Part shown: positions 16,769 to 24,824 of the stretch, piece by piece | Layout of the letters: each line of letters begins with the position of its first letter | How positions within the stretch are numbered: position 1 is the first letter of the stretch | Source: Paraburkholderia sp. BCC1885 | GTDB lineage: Bacteria; Pseudomonadota; Gammaproteobacteria; Burkholderiales; Burkholderiaceae | Assembly: GCF_900996235.1 (NCBI RefSeq) | Contig: NZ_CAAJGM010000077.1 | Location: 114,568-178,567 of the forward strand | Direction of reading: 5' to 3' | DNA length: 64,000 nt | The notes under the pieces: generated by a model | Database searches by the model: none | The model's input: the letters and a program-made list of their open reading frames with translations, nothing else | Told to the model about the DNA's origin: nothing | Translations under genes and position numbers: made by a program

Positions 16769-16824
16769 GCCGCTGCCATGGGAGTTAATCTAGTGGTCTG
16801 CGCGACAAAGGAAAAAGACTTTGT
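16769..16824 (-). promoter_or_regulatory. Promoter/operator of SDR 2, shared with SDR 3
   Basis: In the 308-bp gap 16663-16970 lie GCCGCTGCCA (16769-16778), AATCTAG (16787-16793; TAGATT on the coding strand, a plausible -10) and AAAAAGACTTTGT (16812-16824). The same blocks occur upstream of SDR 3 at 22921-22975, with exactly 24 bases between AATCTA and GACTTT in both. The shared spacing points to one regulator, probably the LysR encoded at 23022. The rest of the gap holds no gene I trust. Confidence 0.6.
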
Positions 16825-16970
16825 GGGTGGGTGGTCATGCTTCGCGGGCATGCCTTGCCAGCGCCATGCTGGATTGTTTGCGCCGTACAGCCCAATGTGC
16901 CGTGCCGGAGCAGGGTGTCGGAGAAATGAAAGCATGTTGATGCGCGCATGGCAGGCGTTTGCGCGAAGCA

Positions 16971-17636
16971 CTACAGATCGTGGCGACCCGCATGGATTTT
17001 TCGTGTTTGCAGGACGCGCAATGCGCTTAGCAAGGAACGGGGATCGAAGTGCCTGCGGTAGTCCACATCAATGAAGGCCAGTACGACGATGCCGTCACGA
17101 TCCAGCAGGTAAGTGGCGGGGAGCGGCACGAGCCACGAACCGGCTTTCCTCGTGGATGGCGGCACATAACCAAGCGATTCATAGCGCGGCCGCAGGGTTG
17201 CGGGCAGTTCGAAGGCGAGACCGTAAGCACGCGCTGTCTTCATGTCGTGGTCTTGCAACTCGCGCATCGGCAGGGGCGTGTCGCGTGTTCTGACGCTGCA
17301 CGGTGGGGCAATCGACACCGCATTCGCGCCGAGCGCGTTGATGTCCTGATGAATCGCGGCAAGTTCCACGAAACCTTCGTCACCGAACGAACACCACGCG
17401 CCGCGGCAAAAATGCAGCACAACCGGGCCTTCGCTTAACAGATCTTCGAGCGCAATCTGCTGCCCGCTGGCGTCCGCGAGGGTAAAGAGCGGGGCGCGCA
17501 TGCCCGCCCTCAGCGCCCGCGAAGCGGCTGGCGTCGACGCCGCCATTGTCATCTGCGCAACCGGATCGGCCGGCAAATCGGCAACCCGCTCAGCGGGTAA
17601 CGGTACGGCGTTTCCTTCTTTCGACAGTGCAGCCAT
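16971..17636 (-). CDS. Peroxiredoxin-like (AhpC/TSA) protein
   Basis: This 221-residue cytosolic thioredoxin-fold protein of the peroxiredoxin-like group probably reduces peroxides. The domain begins around residue 45 (GMRAPLFTLADASG); residues 1-44 are a family-typical helical extension. The active-site segment reads HFCRGAWCSFG, with Cys77 and Cys82. Most relatives have RGGWCPYC, so the second cysteine of the CxxC is missing here. PATYLLDRDG and VDYRRHFDP are characteristic later motifs. It diverges from a LysR gene over 117 bp containing a 59-bp element that recurs upstream of OYE 2, suggesting shared control. Confidence 0.82.
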   Translation of the reverse strand: MAALSKEGNAVPLPAERVADLPADPVAQMTMAASTPAASRALRAGMRAPLFTLADASGQQIALEDLLSEGPVVLHFCRGAWCSFGDEGFVELAAIHQDINALGANAVSIAPPCSVRTRDTPLPMRELQDHDMKTARAYGLAFELPATLRPRYESLGYVPPSTRKAGSWLVPLPATYLLDRDGIVVLAFIDVDYRRHFDPRSLLSALRVLQTRKIHAGRHDL

Positions 17637-17682
17637 AAAAACCTCATGCGCCGCGCGAGGCAGACAATTAACCCGATGAGGT

Positions 17683-17741
17683 CAATTTATCCATTCCACT
17701 TGCAGAACAGAAGGTGCAGAATCGGATAGCACTTATTCCAG
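17683..17741. promoter_or_regulatory. 59-bp element, LysR/peroxiredoxin side
   Basis: The blocks CAATTTATCCATTCC (17683-17697), GAATCGGATA (17719-17728) and ATTCCAG (17735-17741) also occur, with identical spacing of 21 and 6 bases, at 21874-21932 before OYE 2. TATCCATTC and GAATCGGATA form an imperfect inverted repeat. The element lies in the divergent region between the peroxiredoxin and LysR genes and is a strong candidate for that LysR's binding site. Confidence 0.65.
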
Positions 17742-17753
17742 AGGGGCATTGCG

Positions 17754-18650
17754 ATGGACCGCCTTGCGGCGATCGAGATTTTTATTCGTGTGGTGGATAC
17801 CGGCTCGTTTTCGGCAGCGGCGCGACACTACGATGTCGGCCAGCCGGCGGTATCCAAGGCGATTGCGCAGCTCGAGGAATGGCTCGGCGTCAAGCTGCTG
17901 CTGCGCTCCACGCGTGCCCTCACGCCAACCGAGGCCGGCACCAGCTTCTACCAGCGCGCCAAACGTGCCGTCGAGGAGACAGATGAAGCGGTGTTGGCCG
18001 CGCGCGGCACCGCCTCGGGTTTGTCTGGCAAATTAAGGGTTTCGGCAGCGGTGTGCTTTGCGCGGCTGCATATCGTGCCCAGGTTGCCGGAGTTTATCGC
18101 CAAGCATCCGAATCTCGACCTGGAACTGGTGCTGGACGACCGCAATATCGACCTCGTCGAAGAGGGTATCGATCTGGCCTTGCGCATGGGCGTGCTCGCC
18201 GATTCCAACATGACGGCGCGCAGGCTGTCCGAGGCGCGTCGCCGGGTCATTGGGACACCTGAGTATTTTGAACGGCAGGGGATTCCGCAAGAGCCCGCCG
18301 ATCTGCTCGGCCATCGCGCGGTGATTTATACGCGCGACCAGGGCGGCGGCGAGGAATGGAAGTTCCGCAAGGAGACCGCCGAGGTGTCCGTCAAGATGCA
18401 GGGGCAGGTGAAAATCACCGCAACGGAGGGCGTGCGTGCCGCCGTGATTGCCGATATGGGTCTCGCCATCGTGTCCGAATGGGCCTTCACTCCGGAGCTC
18501 AAGTCAGGCAAGGTCATATCCGTGATGGACGACTGGATGCTGCCGTCGATCAACCTTTCCGCCGTCTATCCCACCGGCCGGCTGGCTAGCACCAAGGCCA
18601 GGCAGTTCGCCGCGTTCGTCGAGAATTGCCTCGCCGATGAAGCGGCCTGA
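17754..18650 (+). CDS. LysR-family transcriptional regulator
   Basis: This 298-residue LysR protein has the helix-turn-helix at about residues 17-40 (TGSFSAAARHYDVGQPAVSKAIAQLE) and an effector domain of the CrgA-like type (DDRNIDLVEEGIDLALRMG). It starts at ATG 17754, 13 bp after a 59-bp element that is repeated before OYE 2, so autoregulation plus control of the peroxiredoxin gene and of the OYE 2-MDR pair is the simplest reading. Its stop is only five bases from the convergent DUF3331 gene. The family is certain; the inducer is unknown. Confidence 0.9.
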   Translation: MDRLAAIEIFIRVVDTGSFSAAARHYDVGQPAVSKAIAQLEEWLGVKLLLRSTRALTPTEAGTSFYQRAKRAVEETDEAVLAARGTASGLSGKLRVSAAVCFARLHIVPRLPEFIAKHPNLDLELVLDDRNIDLVEEGIDLALRMGVLADSNMTARRLSEARRRVIGTPEYFERQGIPQEPADLLGHRAVIYTRDQGGGEEWKFRKETAEVSVKMQGQVKITATEGVRAAVIADMGLAIVSEWAFTPELKSGKVISVMDDWMLPSINLSAVYPTGRLASTKARQFAAFVENCLADEAA

Positions 18651-18655
18651 CTGCC

Positions 18656-19351
18656 TCAAACCACGCTTTCGAGTTCTTCGATTGCTTCGGCCAGCACCAT
18701 TTGCGCTGCATTGGCCGGACGTGCCGCCGTGCGGCCAGCCGGTCCGTACACGGCGTCGCCACGCACGATGCTGTTGCCGGTCAGCGCGCAAACGCCTTGC
18801 GAACGCGCAATCCGGCGGATCCAGAGTTGCTCGCAATAGTTGGCCGCGGTGGAGTCGCGCCAGGTGATCGAGACGGATTTGGCGCTGAAACGCTCGACGA
18901 ACGTCACGACCGCGCTCTCCGCCAGCGCCGACGGCGCCCGCGCCCGATCGGCCGCCGCGCCGCGCCGCGCGCGGCCGGTACATTCGCGCCCGGACCGCGA
19001 AGCGGATTGGCGCGGTTCCTCAGTGGCGTCTTGCGCCGCAGCCGCAGGGGTTTGCGCAGCACTTGCGCTGCCGCGCGTGTTCGGCGCGGCTTCTGCGCCG
19101 TCCTTGAGTCCCGCAATGACGAACGACCACGGATCGGCGAGGCGCGCCGGCGTCAATGTGGACACCATGGCGGGCCCCGCCGGCGGCGGCAAGGCCTCGC
19201 CGCTCGACGAGAAGACCCGTTCGGTGACGTCCTGACGCTGCGCGGGATCGGCCTTCAGGCGGCGATTGCGCGTCGCGGGGCGCTTGTGCGTGGCCGCGAA
19301 GTCTGACCCGGTTCCTGTTCCGTTCACGTCGAATCCTTTGTTTGGCTCCAT
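18656..19351 (-). CDS. DUF3331 domain protein
   Basis: The C-terminal half carries the DUF3331 signature: VSITWRDSTAANYCEQLW, then CALTGNSIVRGDAVYGP, and a short helix to the end. DUF3331 proteins are common in Burkholderiaceae and have no known role; the CALTG...GD segment resembles a small zinc-finger-like fold. The N-terminal 130 residues are low-complexity and alanine/proline-rich. The start is uncertain: ATG 19351 (MEPNKGF) is chosen as the most plausible, but the frame is open to 19507 and a later methionine (MVSTLTPARLADPW) is also possible. It converges with the LysR gene. Confidence 0.7.
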   Translation of the reverse strand: MEPNKGFDVNGTGTGSDFAATHKRPATRNRRLKADPAQRQDVTERVFSSSGEALPPPAGPAMVSTLTPARLADPWSFVIAGLKDGAEAAPNTRGSASAAQTPAAAAQDATEEPRQSASRSGRECTGRARRGAAADRARAPSALAESAVVTFVERFSAKSVSITWRDSTAANYCEQLWIRRIARSQGVCALTGNSIVRGDAVYGPAGRTAARPANAAQMVLAEAIEELESVV

Positions 19352-19623
19352 CCTCGCGGATGGAACGGCCTGTAACGATGTGCTGCGGCGCTGCGCTGCG
19401 GCGCCCGCTGCAAGGCAGCGGAAAGACGCCGACGCCCGTCGTGGCGGCCTGCGACACAACGGGGCGTGGAGTGTGGGCGCCTTTGACAGCACCCTTGAAC
19501 GCATCATATCGACTGCCCGGCAACGGATAAATACGCGTTCCCTGAAAACTCCGTTTGGGTTCGGCTAACAATCGGAATTCGCTGTCACGGATGGAACAGG
19601 GACGCCCGCGCGTCCCTTGCCGG

Positions 19624-20613
19624 TCAAACGGTAACGACAATCTTGCCGAACTGGCCGTTCTGCTCCAGATAACGGTGCACGTCCACGATCTCGTCGAACC
19701 TGAAGGTACGATCGATTACCGGCTTCAGTGCGCCGCTCTCCAGGCCTTTAAGGACAAATTCAACCGCCGCCTTGCGCCGGGTCTCGTCGCCGCTCGTCAG
19801 CCAGATGTTGTGCGCCTTGACCGTGGCGACCTTGGCGATCATGTCGAGGACCGGCAACGGCGTCACTTCGCTGCTAAGCGCCCCGTAGATAAACACGATG
19901 CCGCCGAACGACAACGCCTCGATCAGCTTGGCAAAGGTCGGGCCGCCGACCGGGTCGAACACGACCCGCGCGCCCTTGCCGCCGGTGATGCGCATGATTT
20001 CCTGCACCAGGTCGCTTTCTGCCGTGGCGATCACATGCGCCGCGCCGGCTTCGAGCAACTGGCTGCGCTTTTCCGCGGTGCGCGTCAGTGCGATCGTCGT
20101 GGCGCCCGCATAGTTGGCGATCTGGATCGCGGCGAGCCCCACGCTGCTGGAGGCCGCCGGAATAACGACGAAGTCGCCGGCCGTGACCTTGGCATCTTCG
20201 ATCAGCGCGCCGTAGGCCGTGACGAACATCATCCATACCGAGGCTGCCTCGGCTGGCGAGAGGCTCGCCGGATGCTTGACGACCGCGTAGTCCGGCACGA
20301 TGACGACCTCGCCATAGGTGCCGTACTGGTTCATCGAGAACGACGGAATCACGCTGACCTCGTCGCCCACCGCAACGCCGCTGACGCCCGGGCCCACGGC
20401 GTCGACGGTGCCGGCGGCCTCGTACCCGAGGCCAGCCGGAAACTTGACCGGCTCGATATAGACGTCGGTGCGCCACATGGCTTCGGCGCGGTTGATGCCG
20501 ATTGCCTTGACGTTGATGCGAACTTCATTGGGACCGGGAGCGCGGACCTGCTGCTCGACGAATTCGAGCACTTCCGGACCGCCGGCTTTGGCAAACTGAA
20601 TCGTGCGTGACAT
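19624..20613 (-). CDS. Zinc-independent MDR-type quinone reductase/alcohol dehydrogenase
   Basis: This 329-residue medium-chain dehydrogenase/reductase starts MSRTIQFAKAGGPEVLEF at ATG 20613 after GAGG; the longer frame upstream is unsupported. The GroES-like domain has LGYEAAGTVDAVGPGV, and the Rossmann domain has the NADP motif AASSSVGLAAIQIA. The usual zinc-ligand cysteines are absent, which fits quinone oxidoreductase-like members. It lies 70 bp after OYE 2 on the same strand and is probably co-transcribed with it. A role in reducing quinones or enones would match the neighbourhood. Confidence 0.9.
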   Translation of the reverse strand: MSRTIQFAKAGGPEVLEFVEQQVRAPGPNEVRINVKAIGINRAEAMWRTDVYIEPVKFPAGLGYEAAGTVDAVGPGVSGVAVGDEVSVIPSFSMNQYGTYGEVVIVPDYAVVKHPASLSPAEAASVWMMFVTAYGALIEDAKVTAGDFVVIPAASSSVGLAAIQIANYAGATTIALTRTAEKRSQLLEAGAAHVIATAESDLVQEIMRITGGKGARVVFDPVGGPTFAKLIEALSFGGIVFIYGALSSEVTPLPVLDMIAKVATVKAHNIWLTSGDETRRKAAVEFVLKGLESGALKPVIDRTFRFDEIVDVHRYLEQNGQFGKIVVTV

Positions 20614-20683
20614 GTGAACCTCGTAATAGGATTGAATGAAGAAAAAGGTGCAACGCGCTGAGCGTATTGAGTCTAGTCCAGCA

Positions 20684-21811
20684 TTACGACGTCGCAACCG
20701 CTTCCTCAGTAGGGAATTGAGCGGGCGAGTAGGCGGGGAAGTCCGAATAATGCGTTGCGTCACCGCCCCAGAAGGCCGCGCGGACATACGGCGTCAACGG
20801 CAGATTGTGCTGCAGACGGTACGGCAAGTCGGGATTCGACGAGAAGTGGCGGCCAAACGCCACCAGATCGGCATCACCCGAAGCGACGATGGCTTCGGCG
20901 CTCGCGCCGTCGAAACCGCCGGCGGCGATAATCGGACCCGTAAAGTGAGGGCGCAGATACTTCACGGCGACCGGCTCGTGGCCTTCGTGCAGCGTGTCGT
21001 CGCCCTTGACGCGCGGTTCGATCACATGCAGATAGGCGAGGCCGTATCCGTCCAGCATCTTTGCCACATAGCTGAAAGTGGCTTCCGGATTGCTGTCGGA
21101 GATATCGCCCCATTCGCCGGACGGCGAGATCCGCACGCCGACGCGCTCGGCGCCAAACACCGAGATCAGTGCTTCCACCGCTTCACGCAGGAAGCGCACG
21201 CGGTTTTCGATCGGGCCGCCATAAGCGTCGGTGCGCTTGTTGCTGCCGTCCTGAATGAACTGGTCCACGAGGTAGCCGTTTGCGCCGTGCAACTCGACGC
21301 CGTCAAAACCTGCTTCGAGCGCGCGTCGAGCGGCCACGCGAAACTCCTCGATGATGCCGGGGATTTCTTCGAGCTCCAGCGCGCGGTGTGGAGATGCCGG
21401 TACAAAACCATCCTTGGTGAGCGCGATGCCGTCGAACGGCACGACCGAGGGTGCCACCGGCGCGACGCCGCCGGTCATTTCAACGTGGCTTTGCCGGCCG
21501 CCGTGGATGAGCTGCATGAAAACACGGCCGCCCTTCGCATGCACGGCGTTGGCGACGGCCTTCCAGCCTTCCGTTTGGCCGTCGTGATAGAAACTGGCGG
21601 CGCCCAGATACGAGCGGGCCGTGATCGAGATGCTGACGCCTTCGACGATTTCGAGGCCGCCTTCCGAGGCGCGTTGGCCGTAGAAGTCGGCCATCATCGG
21701 GCTGGGAATGTCGCCGGGCTGGATGGTGCGAAGGCGGGTCATCGGCGCCAGAACGACCCGATGGGAGAGGGTATAAGCACCGACCTTTTTGGACGCAAAC
21801 AAGTGAGCCAT
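20684..21811 (-). CDS. Old Yellow Enzyme family oxidoreductase (OYE 2)
   Basis: This 375-residue FMN-dependent ene-reductase is a paralogue of OYE 1, with shared blocks such as SHRVVLAPMTRLR, NPEATF and YGLAYLHVIEPRV. The substrate residues are His175, Asn178 and Tyr180 in ELHGANGY; ISPSGEWGDISDSNPEA and AAGGFDGASAE mark the flavin phosphate region. ATG 21811 follows AAGGAAAG. It has its own control region: a 59-bp element at 21874-21932 is shared with the peroxiredoxin-LysR gap. It is followed by the MDR gene. Confidence 0.92.
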   Translation of the reverse strand: MAHLFASKKVGAYTLSHRVVLAPMTRLRTIQPGDIPSPMMADFYGQRASEGGLEIVEGVSISITARSYLGAASFYHDGQTEGWKAVANAVHAKGGRVFMQLIHGGRQSHVEMTGGVAPVAPSVVPFDGIALTKDGFVPASPHRALELEEIPGIIEEFRVAARRALEAGFDGVELHGANGYLVDQFIQDGSNKRTDAYGGPIENRVRFLREAVEALISVFGAERVGVRISPSGEWGDISDSNPEATFSYVAKMLDGYGLAYLHVIEPRVKGDDTLHEGHEPVAVKYLRPHFTGPIIAAGGFDGASAEAIVASGDADLVAFGRHFSSNPDLPYRLQHNLPLTPYVRAAFWGGDATHYSDFPAYSPAQFPTEEAVATS

Positions 21812-21873
21812 GATCTTTCCTTTAGTAGCTAGTGAGTCTGGGACGCTCGACACAGTGCCGATCCGTTGATGAA

Positions 21874-21932
21874 CAATTTATCCATTCCTTCAGGCTTGCA
21901 GAAGACCGGGAATCGGATATGAATCATTCCAG
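21874..21932 (-). promoter_or_regulatory. 59-bp element upstream of OYE 2
   Basis: CAATTTATCCATTCC (21874-21888), GAATCGGATA (21910-21919) and ATTCCAG (21926-21932) lie 63-121 bp before OYE 2 with the same spacing as the copy at 17683-17741. The bases between blocks differ, so this is a conserved site rather than a simple recent duplication. It is the likely binding region for the LysR at 17754-18650. Confidence 0.62.
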
Positions 21933-21949
21933 TCGGGGATGAGTGCCGC

Positions 21950-22696
21950 TTAAAGTTTCGAGCCGCCGTCGACGTATAGCGTCTCGCCGGTGACCCAGCG
22001 CGCCGCGTCCGACGCCAGAAAGGCGACGGTGTCGCCGATCTCTTCGGCGTGTGCGATACGCTTTAACGCCTGCATCTCGAGCGTCGCTGCGCGGCCCTGC
22101 TCCGTTGTTGCCAGGTACGACATGCCGGTGGTCACCACGCCAGGCGCGATCGCATTCACCCGCACGCCCCGGTGACCGAGCGTGTGGGCAAAGTGCTTGA
22201 CGAGGGTATCGATGGCGCCCTTGGTCGCCGCATACGCCGACAGGGAATTGACCGACGCATGCGCCGCTAGCGACGAAACCAGCACGACGCTGCTGCCTTT
22301 GCACATCACCGGCATCAGTTGCTGCACCAGAAAATAGGGTGCGCGCACATTCAGGGCGACCAGTTCGTCGAAATCGGCGAGCGTGGTGTCTTCGATGCTT
22401 GCATCCTTCGCAATGCCGGCACTTGCCACCAGCACATCCAGACGCGCGCCGATCACGACACGCACCCGCCTCGCCAGCCGGTGCGGTCCTTCCGGCGCGC
22501 GCAAATCCGCCGCGACTTTTTCAGCGTGACCGCCGGCCGCGCGGATTTGCGCGACCACTTCAGCGGCCGCCTGGTCTTCGCGGCAGTAATGCACGAGCAC
22601 CTGCGCGCCGGCTTTGGCAAGCGCCAGCGCGCTGGCGCGGCCAATGCCACGAGACGCGCCCGTGACGAGCGCGGTTTTGCCACTCAGAGGACGCAT
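21950..22696 (-). CDS. Short-chain dehydrogenase/reductase (SDR 3)
   Basis: This 248-residue SDR starts MRPLSGKTALVTGASRGIG, with the TGxxxGxG motif near residues 12-19, Ser in LVSSLAAHA, YAATK, and the end LYVDGGSKL. ATG 22696 follows CAGGAA. It is a paralogue of SDR 2, with matching length and end. It is separated from OYE 2 by 138 bp that contain a distinct control element, so the two may be separately regulated. It faces a divergent LysR gene across 325 bp, with no other gene in that gap. Confidence 0.9.
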   Translation of the reverse strand: MRPLSGKTALVTGASRGIGRASALALAKAGAQVLVHYCREDQAAAEVVAQIRAAGGHAEKVAADLRAPEGPHRLARRVRVVIGARLDVLVASAGIAKDASIEDTTLADFDELVALNVRAPYFLVQQLMPVMCKGSSVVLVSSLAAHASVNSLSAYAATKGAIDTLVKHFAHTLGHRGVRVNAIAPGVVTTGMSYLATTEQGRAATLEMQALKRIAHAEEIGDTVAFLASDAARWVTGETLYVDGGSKL

Positions 22697-22920
22697 AGCG
22701 GGTTCCTGGCGTTTCAGTGCTGGTGAAGAGGGTGATCGAGGGCGTGCCTGATTGATTAGCCATACTGAATAACTGGCGATCTGCCGCTCAGCCTGCTGCT
22801 TGCCGTTTGCCGCAGCCAATGCCTTGCCGCGCTGGATCATTCCAGAGTCGCAGCAATATAGATGGCAGGCATGGGTCGGAAAAATGCTGGCCGTTGCTAT
22901 GCACGCACGCTCAGTGCTGA

Positions 22921-22975
22921 GCCGCTGCCAGATTGGTAATCTAGCGGGGACTTGCGGAAATTTAAAAGACTTTGT
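22921..22975. promoter_or_regulatory. Promoter/operator of SDR 3 and the divergent LysR
   Basis: GCCGCTGCCA (22921-22930), AATCTAG (22938-22944; TAGATT on the SDR strand) and AAAAGACTTTGT (22964-22975) repeat the arrangement found before SDR 2, including the 24-base spacing between AATCTA and GACTTT. They lie in the gap 22697-23021, 47 bp before the LysR ATG. A divergent promoter with a LysR site is the likely meaning. Confidence 0.6.
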
Positions 22976-23021
22976 AGGCTGGCGGGCATGCCTGTGAGGC
23001 ATAGACAGCCATCGAGGGCCC

Positions 23022-23900
23022 ATGGAGCTACGCCATTTGCGGTATTTCATCGCCGTCGCCGAGACCGGCAGTTTGACGGTGGCGGCCGAGCGCCGGCTGT
23101 TCACTTCGCAACCGTCGCTGAGCCGCCAGATTCGCGATCTGGAGGAAGAGGTGGGGGTCGAGCTATTCAGCCGCAGTGCGCGCGGCGTGGAATTGACGGC
23201 GGCCGGCAAGGCGTTTCTCGATCACGCGCGGCTCGCGTTGTCCCAGGTCGACGCCGCGACTGAAGCGGCGCGACGTGCCTCGCAACCCACCAAGCAGGTT
23301 TTTGCACTCGGCTTTTTGACGGGCCAGGAAATGACGTGGCTGCCACGCGCAATGCAGGTGCTGCGCGAGGAATTGCCGAAAGTCGACGTGACGGTGTCGA
23401 GCCACTATTCGCCGGATCTGGCCGATGCAGTGGCGCGCGGCAAACTCGACCTCGCATTTTTACGCGCCGAGCCGGGCTACGATCTCGACTATCGGGTGGT
23501 CAGCCGCGAGAAACTCGTCGTGCTGATGCCAAGCGATCATCCGCTGACCGAACGCGCCAGCATTCGTCCTGAGGATTTTGCGGGCGAGCCTTTCATCATG
23601 GCGACGAACAAGGCGACGGTGCTTAATGCTGTGATCAAACGCTACCTAAGCGAAAAGGGTATTGAGGTCACCCCTGAGCATGGCGTCGACAATCTCGCCA
23701 TGGCGATGTCGCTGGTGGCATCCACGCGTGGCCTCGCGCTGTTGCCGGAGTACGCGAACAACCTGCTGCCGTGGTCGGTGGTGAGCCGCCCGCTGGAAGG
23801 CGAGGCGCCCACCGTCGATCTCGTGATCGGCTATAGCCGCTCGAATACATCCCCGGTGTTGCAGCTGTTTCTTTCCAGAGCGGACGAGTTGATGCTTTGA
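23022..23900 (+). CDS. LysR-family transcriptional regulator (HcaR/BenM-like branch)
   Basis: This 292-residue LysR protein starts MELRHLRYFIAVAETGSLTVAAERRLFTSQPSLSRQIRDLE. This is the LRHLRYF type found in HcaR, CatR and BenM relatives and differs from the CrgA-like regulators elsewhere in the window. The effector domain follows from about residue 88. It is divergent from SDR 3, and shared promoter blocks suggest it also reaches SDR 2 in the other cluster. The effector could be an aromatic acid or enone; this is inference from the branch only. Confidence 0.9.
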   Translation: MELRHLRYFIAVAETGSLTVAAERRLFTSQPSLSRQIRDLEEEVGVELFSRSARGVELTAAGKAFLDHARLALSQVDAATEAARRASQPTKQVFALGFLTGQEMTWLPRAMQVLREELPKVDVTVSSHYSPDLADAVARGKLDLAFLRAEPGYDLDYRVVSREKLVVLMPSDHPLTERASIRPEDFAGEPFIMATNKATVLNAVIKRYLSEKGIEVTPEHGVDNLAMAMSLVASTRGLALLPEYANNLLPWSVVSRPLEGEAPTVDLVIGYSRSNTSPVLQLFLSRADELML

Positions 23901-23942
23901 CACGCCATGACGTGCCATGACGTGCCTCGATGCGCGGAAGGC

Positions 23943-24746
23943 TCAAAGCTGTTCGATGATCGCTTTCGCCGCCGCCGGATTGCGTTCCTTAAAACCGCTG
24001 ATCACATACAGATACACATCCCGGGCGCCTTTCGCCGCAGCTTTTGCTTCGACCGGTTCGAGGTCGTCGGGAATCGTGCCGGCAGATAGCTGGCGTGCCC
24101 GTTCCGCCCATGCTTCGATGGCTTTCTTCGCATAGCCGTTAGCGTGCTTGTCGGTGGTTCCCATGATGCGTGCATAGACGAATGGCGCAGTCAGGCTGGC
24201 AATCTGCGGATACTCGCTGTCGCCGGCGAGCACGATCGCCACGCCGTATTTACGCGCCAGTGCAACGAAGGCTTCGGTGCGAAAACTCTCGTGGCGGACT
24301 TCGACGGCATGTCTTAAGGCGAGTCCGTCCAGTTTTTTCGGCAACAGGGCGAGGAATGCTTCGAAGTCCTCTGCATCGAATTGCTTGGTGGGGGCGAATT
24401 GCCAGTTAATGGGGCCGAGCTTCTGTTTCAGATGCACGAGGCCGCTGCCAAAGAAGCGTTCGATGCTATCGCCCGCTTCGGCCAGCACGCGCCGGTTTGT
24501 CGCATAGCGCGGCGCTTTGAGCGAGAACGCGAAATCGTCGGGCGTTTCGTCATACCACTTCATATAGCTCTCGGGTTTTTGCAAGCCGTAGAACGTGCCG
24601 TTGATTTCGATGGCGGTCAACTGACGGCTGGCGTATTCGAGTTCGCGCTTCTGCGTCAGGTCTTCCGGATAGAACACGCCGCGCCATGGCGCGTAAGTCC
24701 AGCCACCAATGCCGACCCGGATTCGCGGTTTCGTGCGCGTTGCCAT
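23943..24746 (-). CDS. DUF72 (YecE-like) protein
   Basis: This 267-residue protein of the DUF72 family has a TIM-barrel fold and no established reaction. The family motifs are clear: RVGIGGWTYAPWRGVFYPEDL at the start, then EINGTFYGLQKPESYMKWY, FAFSLKAPRYATN, GPINWQFAP and AVEVRHESF. ATG 24746 is in frame with the conserved start. It converges with the preceding LysR gene (42 bp) and stands alone. Nothing in the context clarifies its function. Confidence 0.9.
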   Translation of the reverse strand: MATRTKPRIRVGIGGWTYAPWRGVFYPEDLTQKRELEYASRQLTAIEINGTFYGLQKPESYMKWYDETPDDFAFSLKAPRYATNRRVLAEAGDSIERFFGSGLVHLKQKLGPINWQFAPTKQFDAEDFEAFLALLPKKLDGLALRHAVEVRHESFRTEAFVALARKYGVAIVLAGDSEYPQIASLTAPFVYARIMGTTDKHANGYAKKAIEAWAERARQLSAGTIPDDLEPVEAKAAAKGARDVYLYVISGFKERNPAAAKAIIEQL

Positions 24747-24824
24747 ATGCGGTTTCCTCGTTGTTTGCCTGCTTTGATGCAGGGTTGACCTGCGAATCGC
24801 TGTTACAACTGTCTTGCATTCGAA

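Noticed and set aside
16760..17074. 104-codon plus-strand frame in the SDR 2-peroxiredoxin gap
   Set aside because: It starts within the shared promoter region, runs into the peroxiredoxin gene on the other strand and has no ribosome site or family match.
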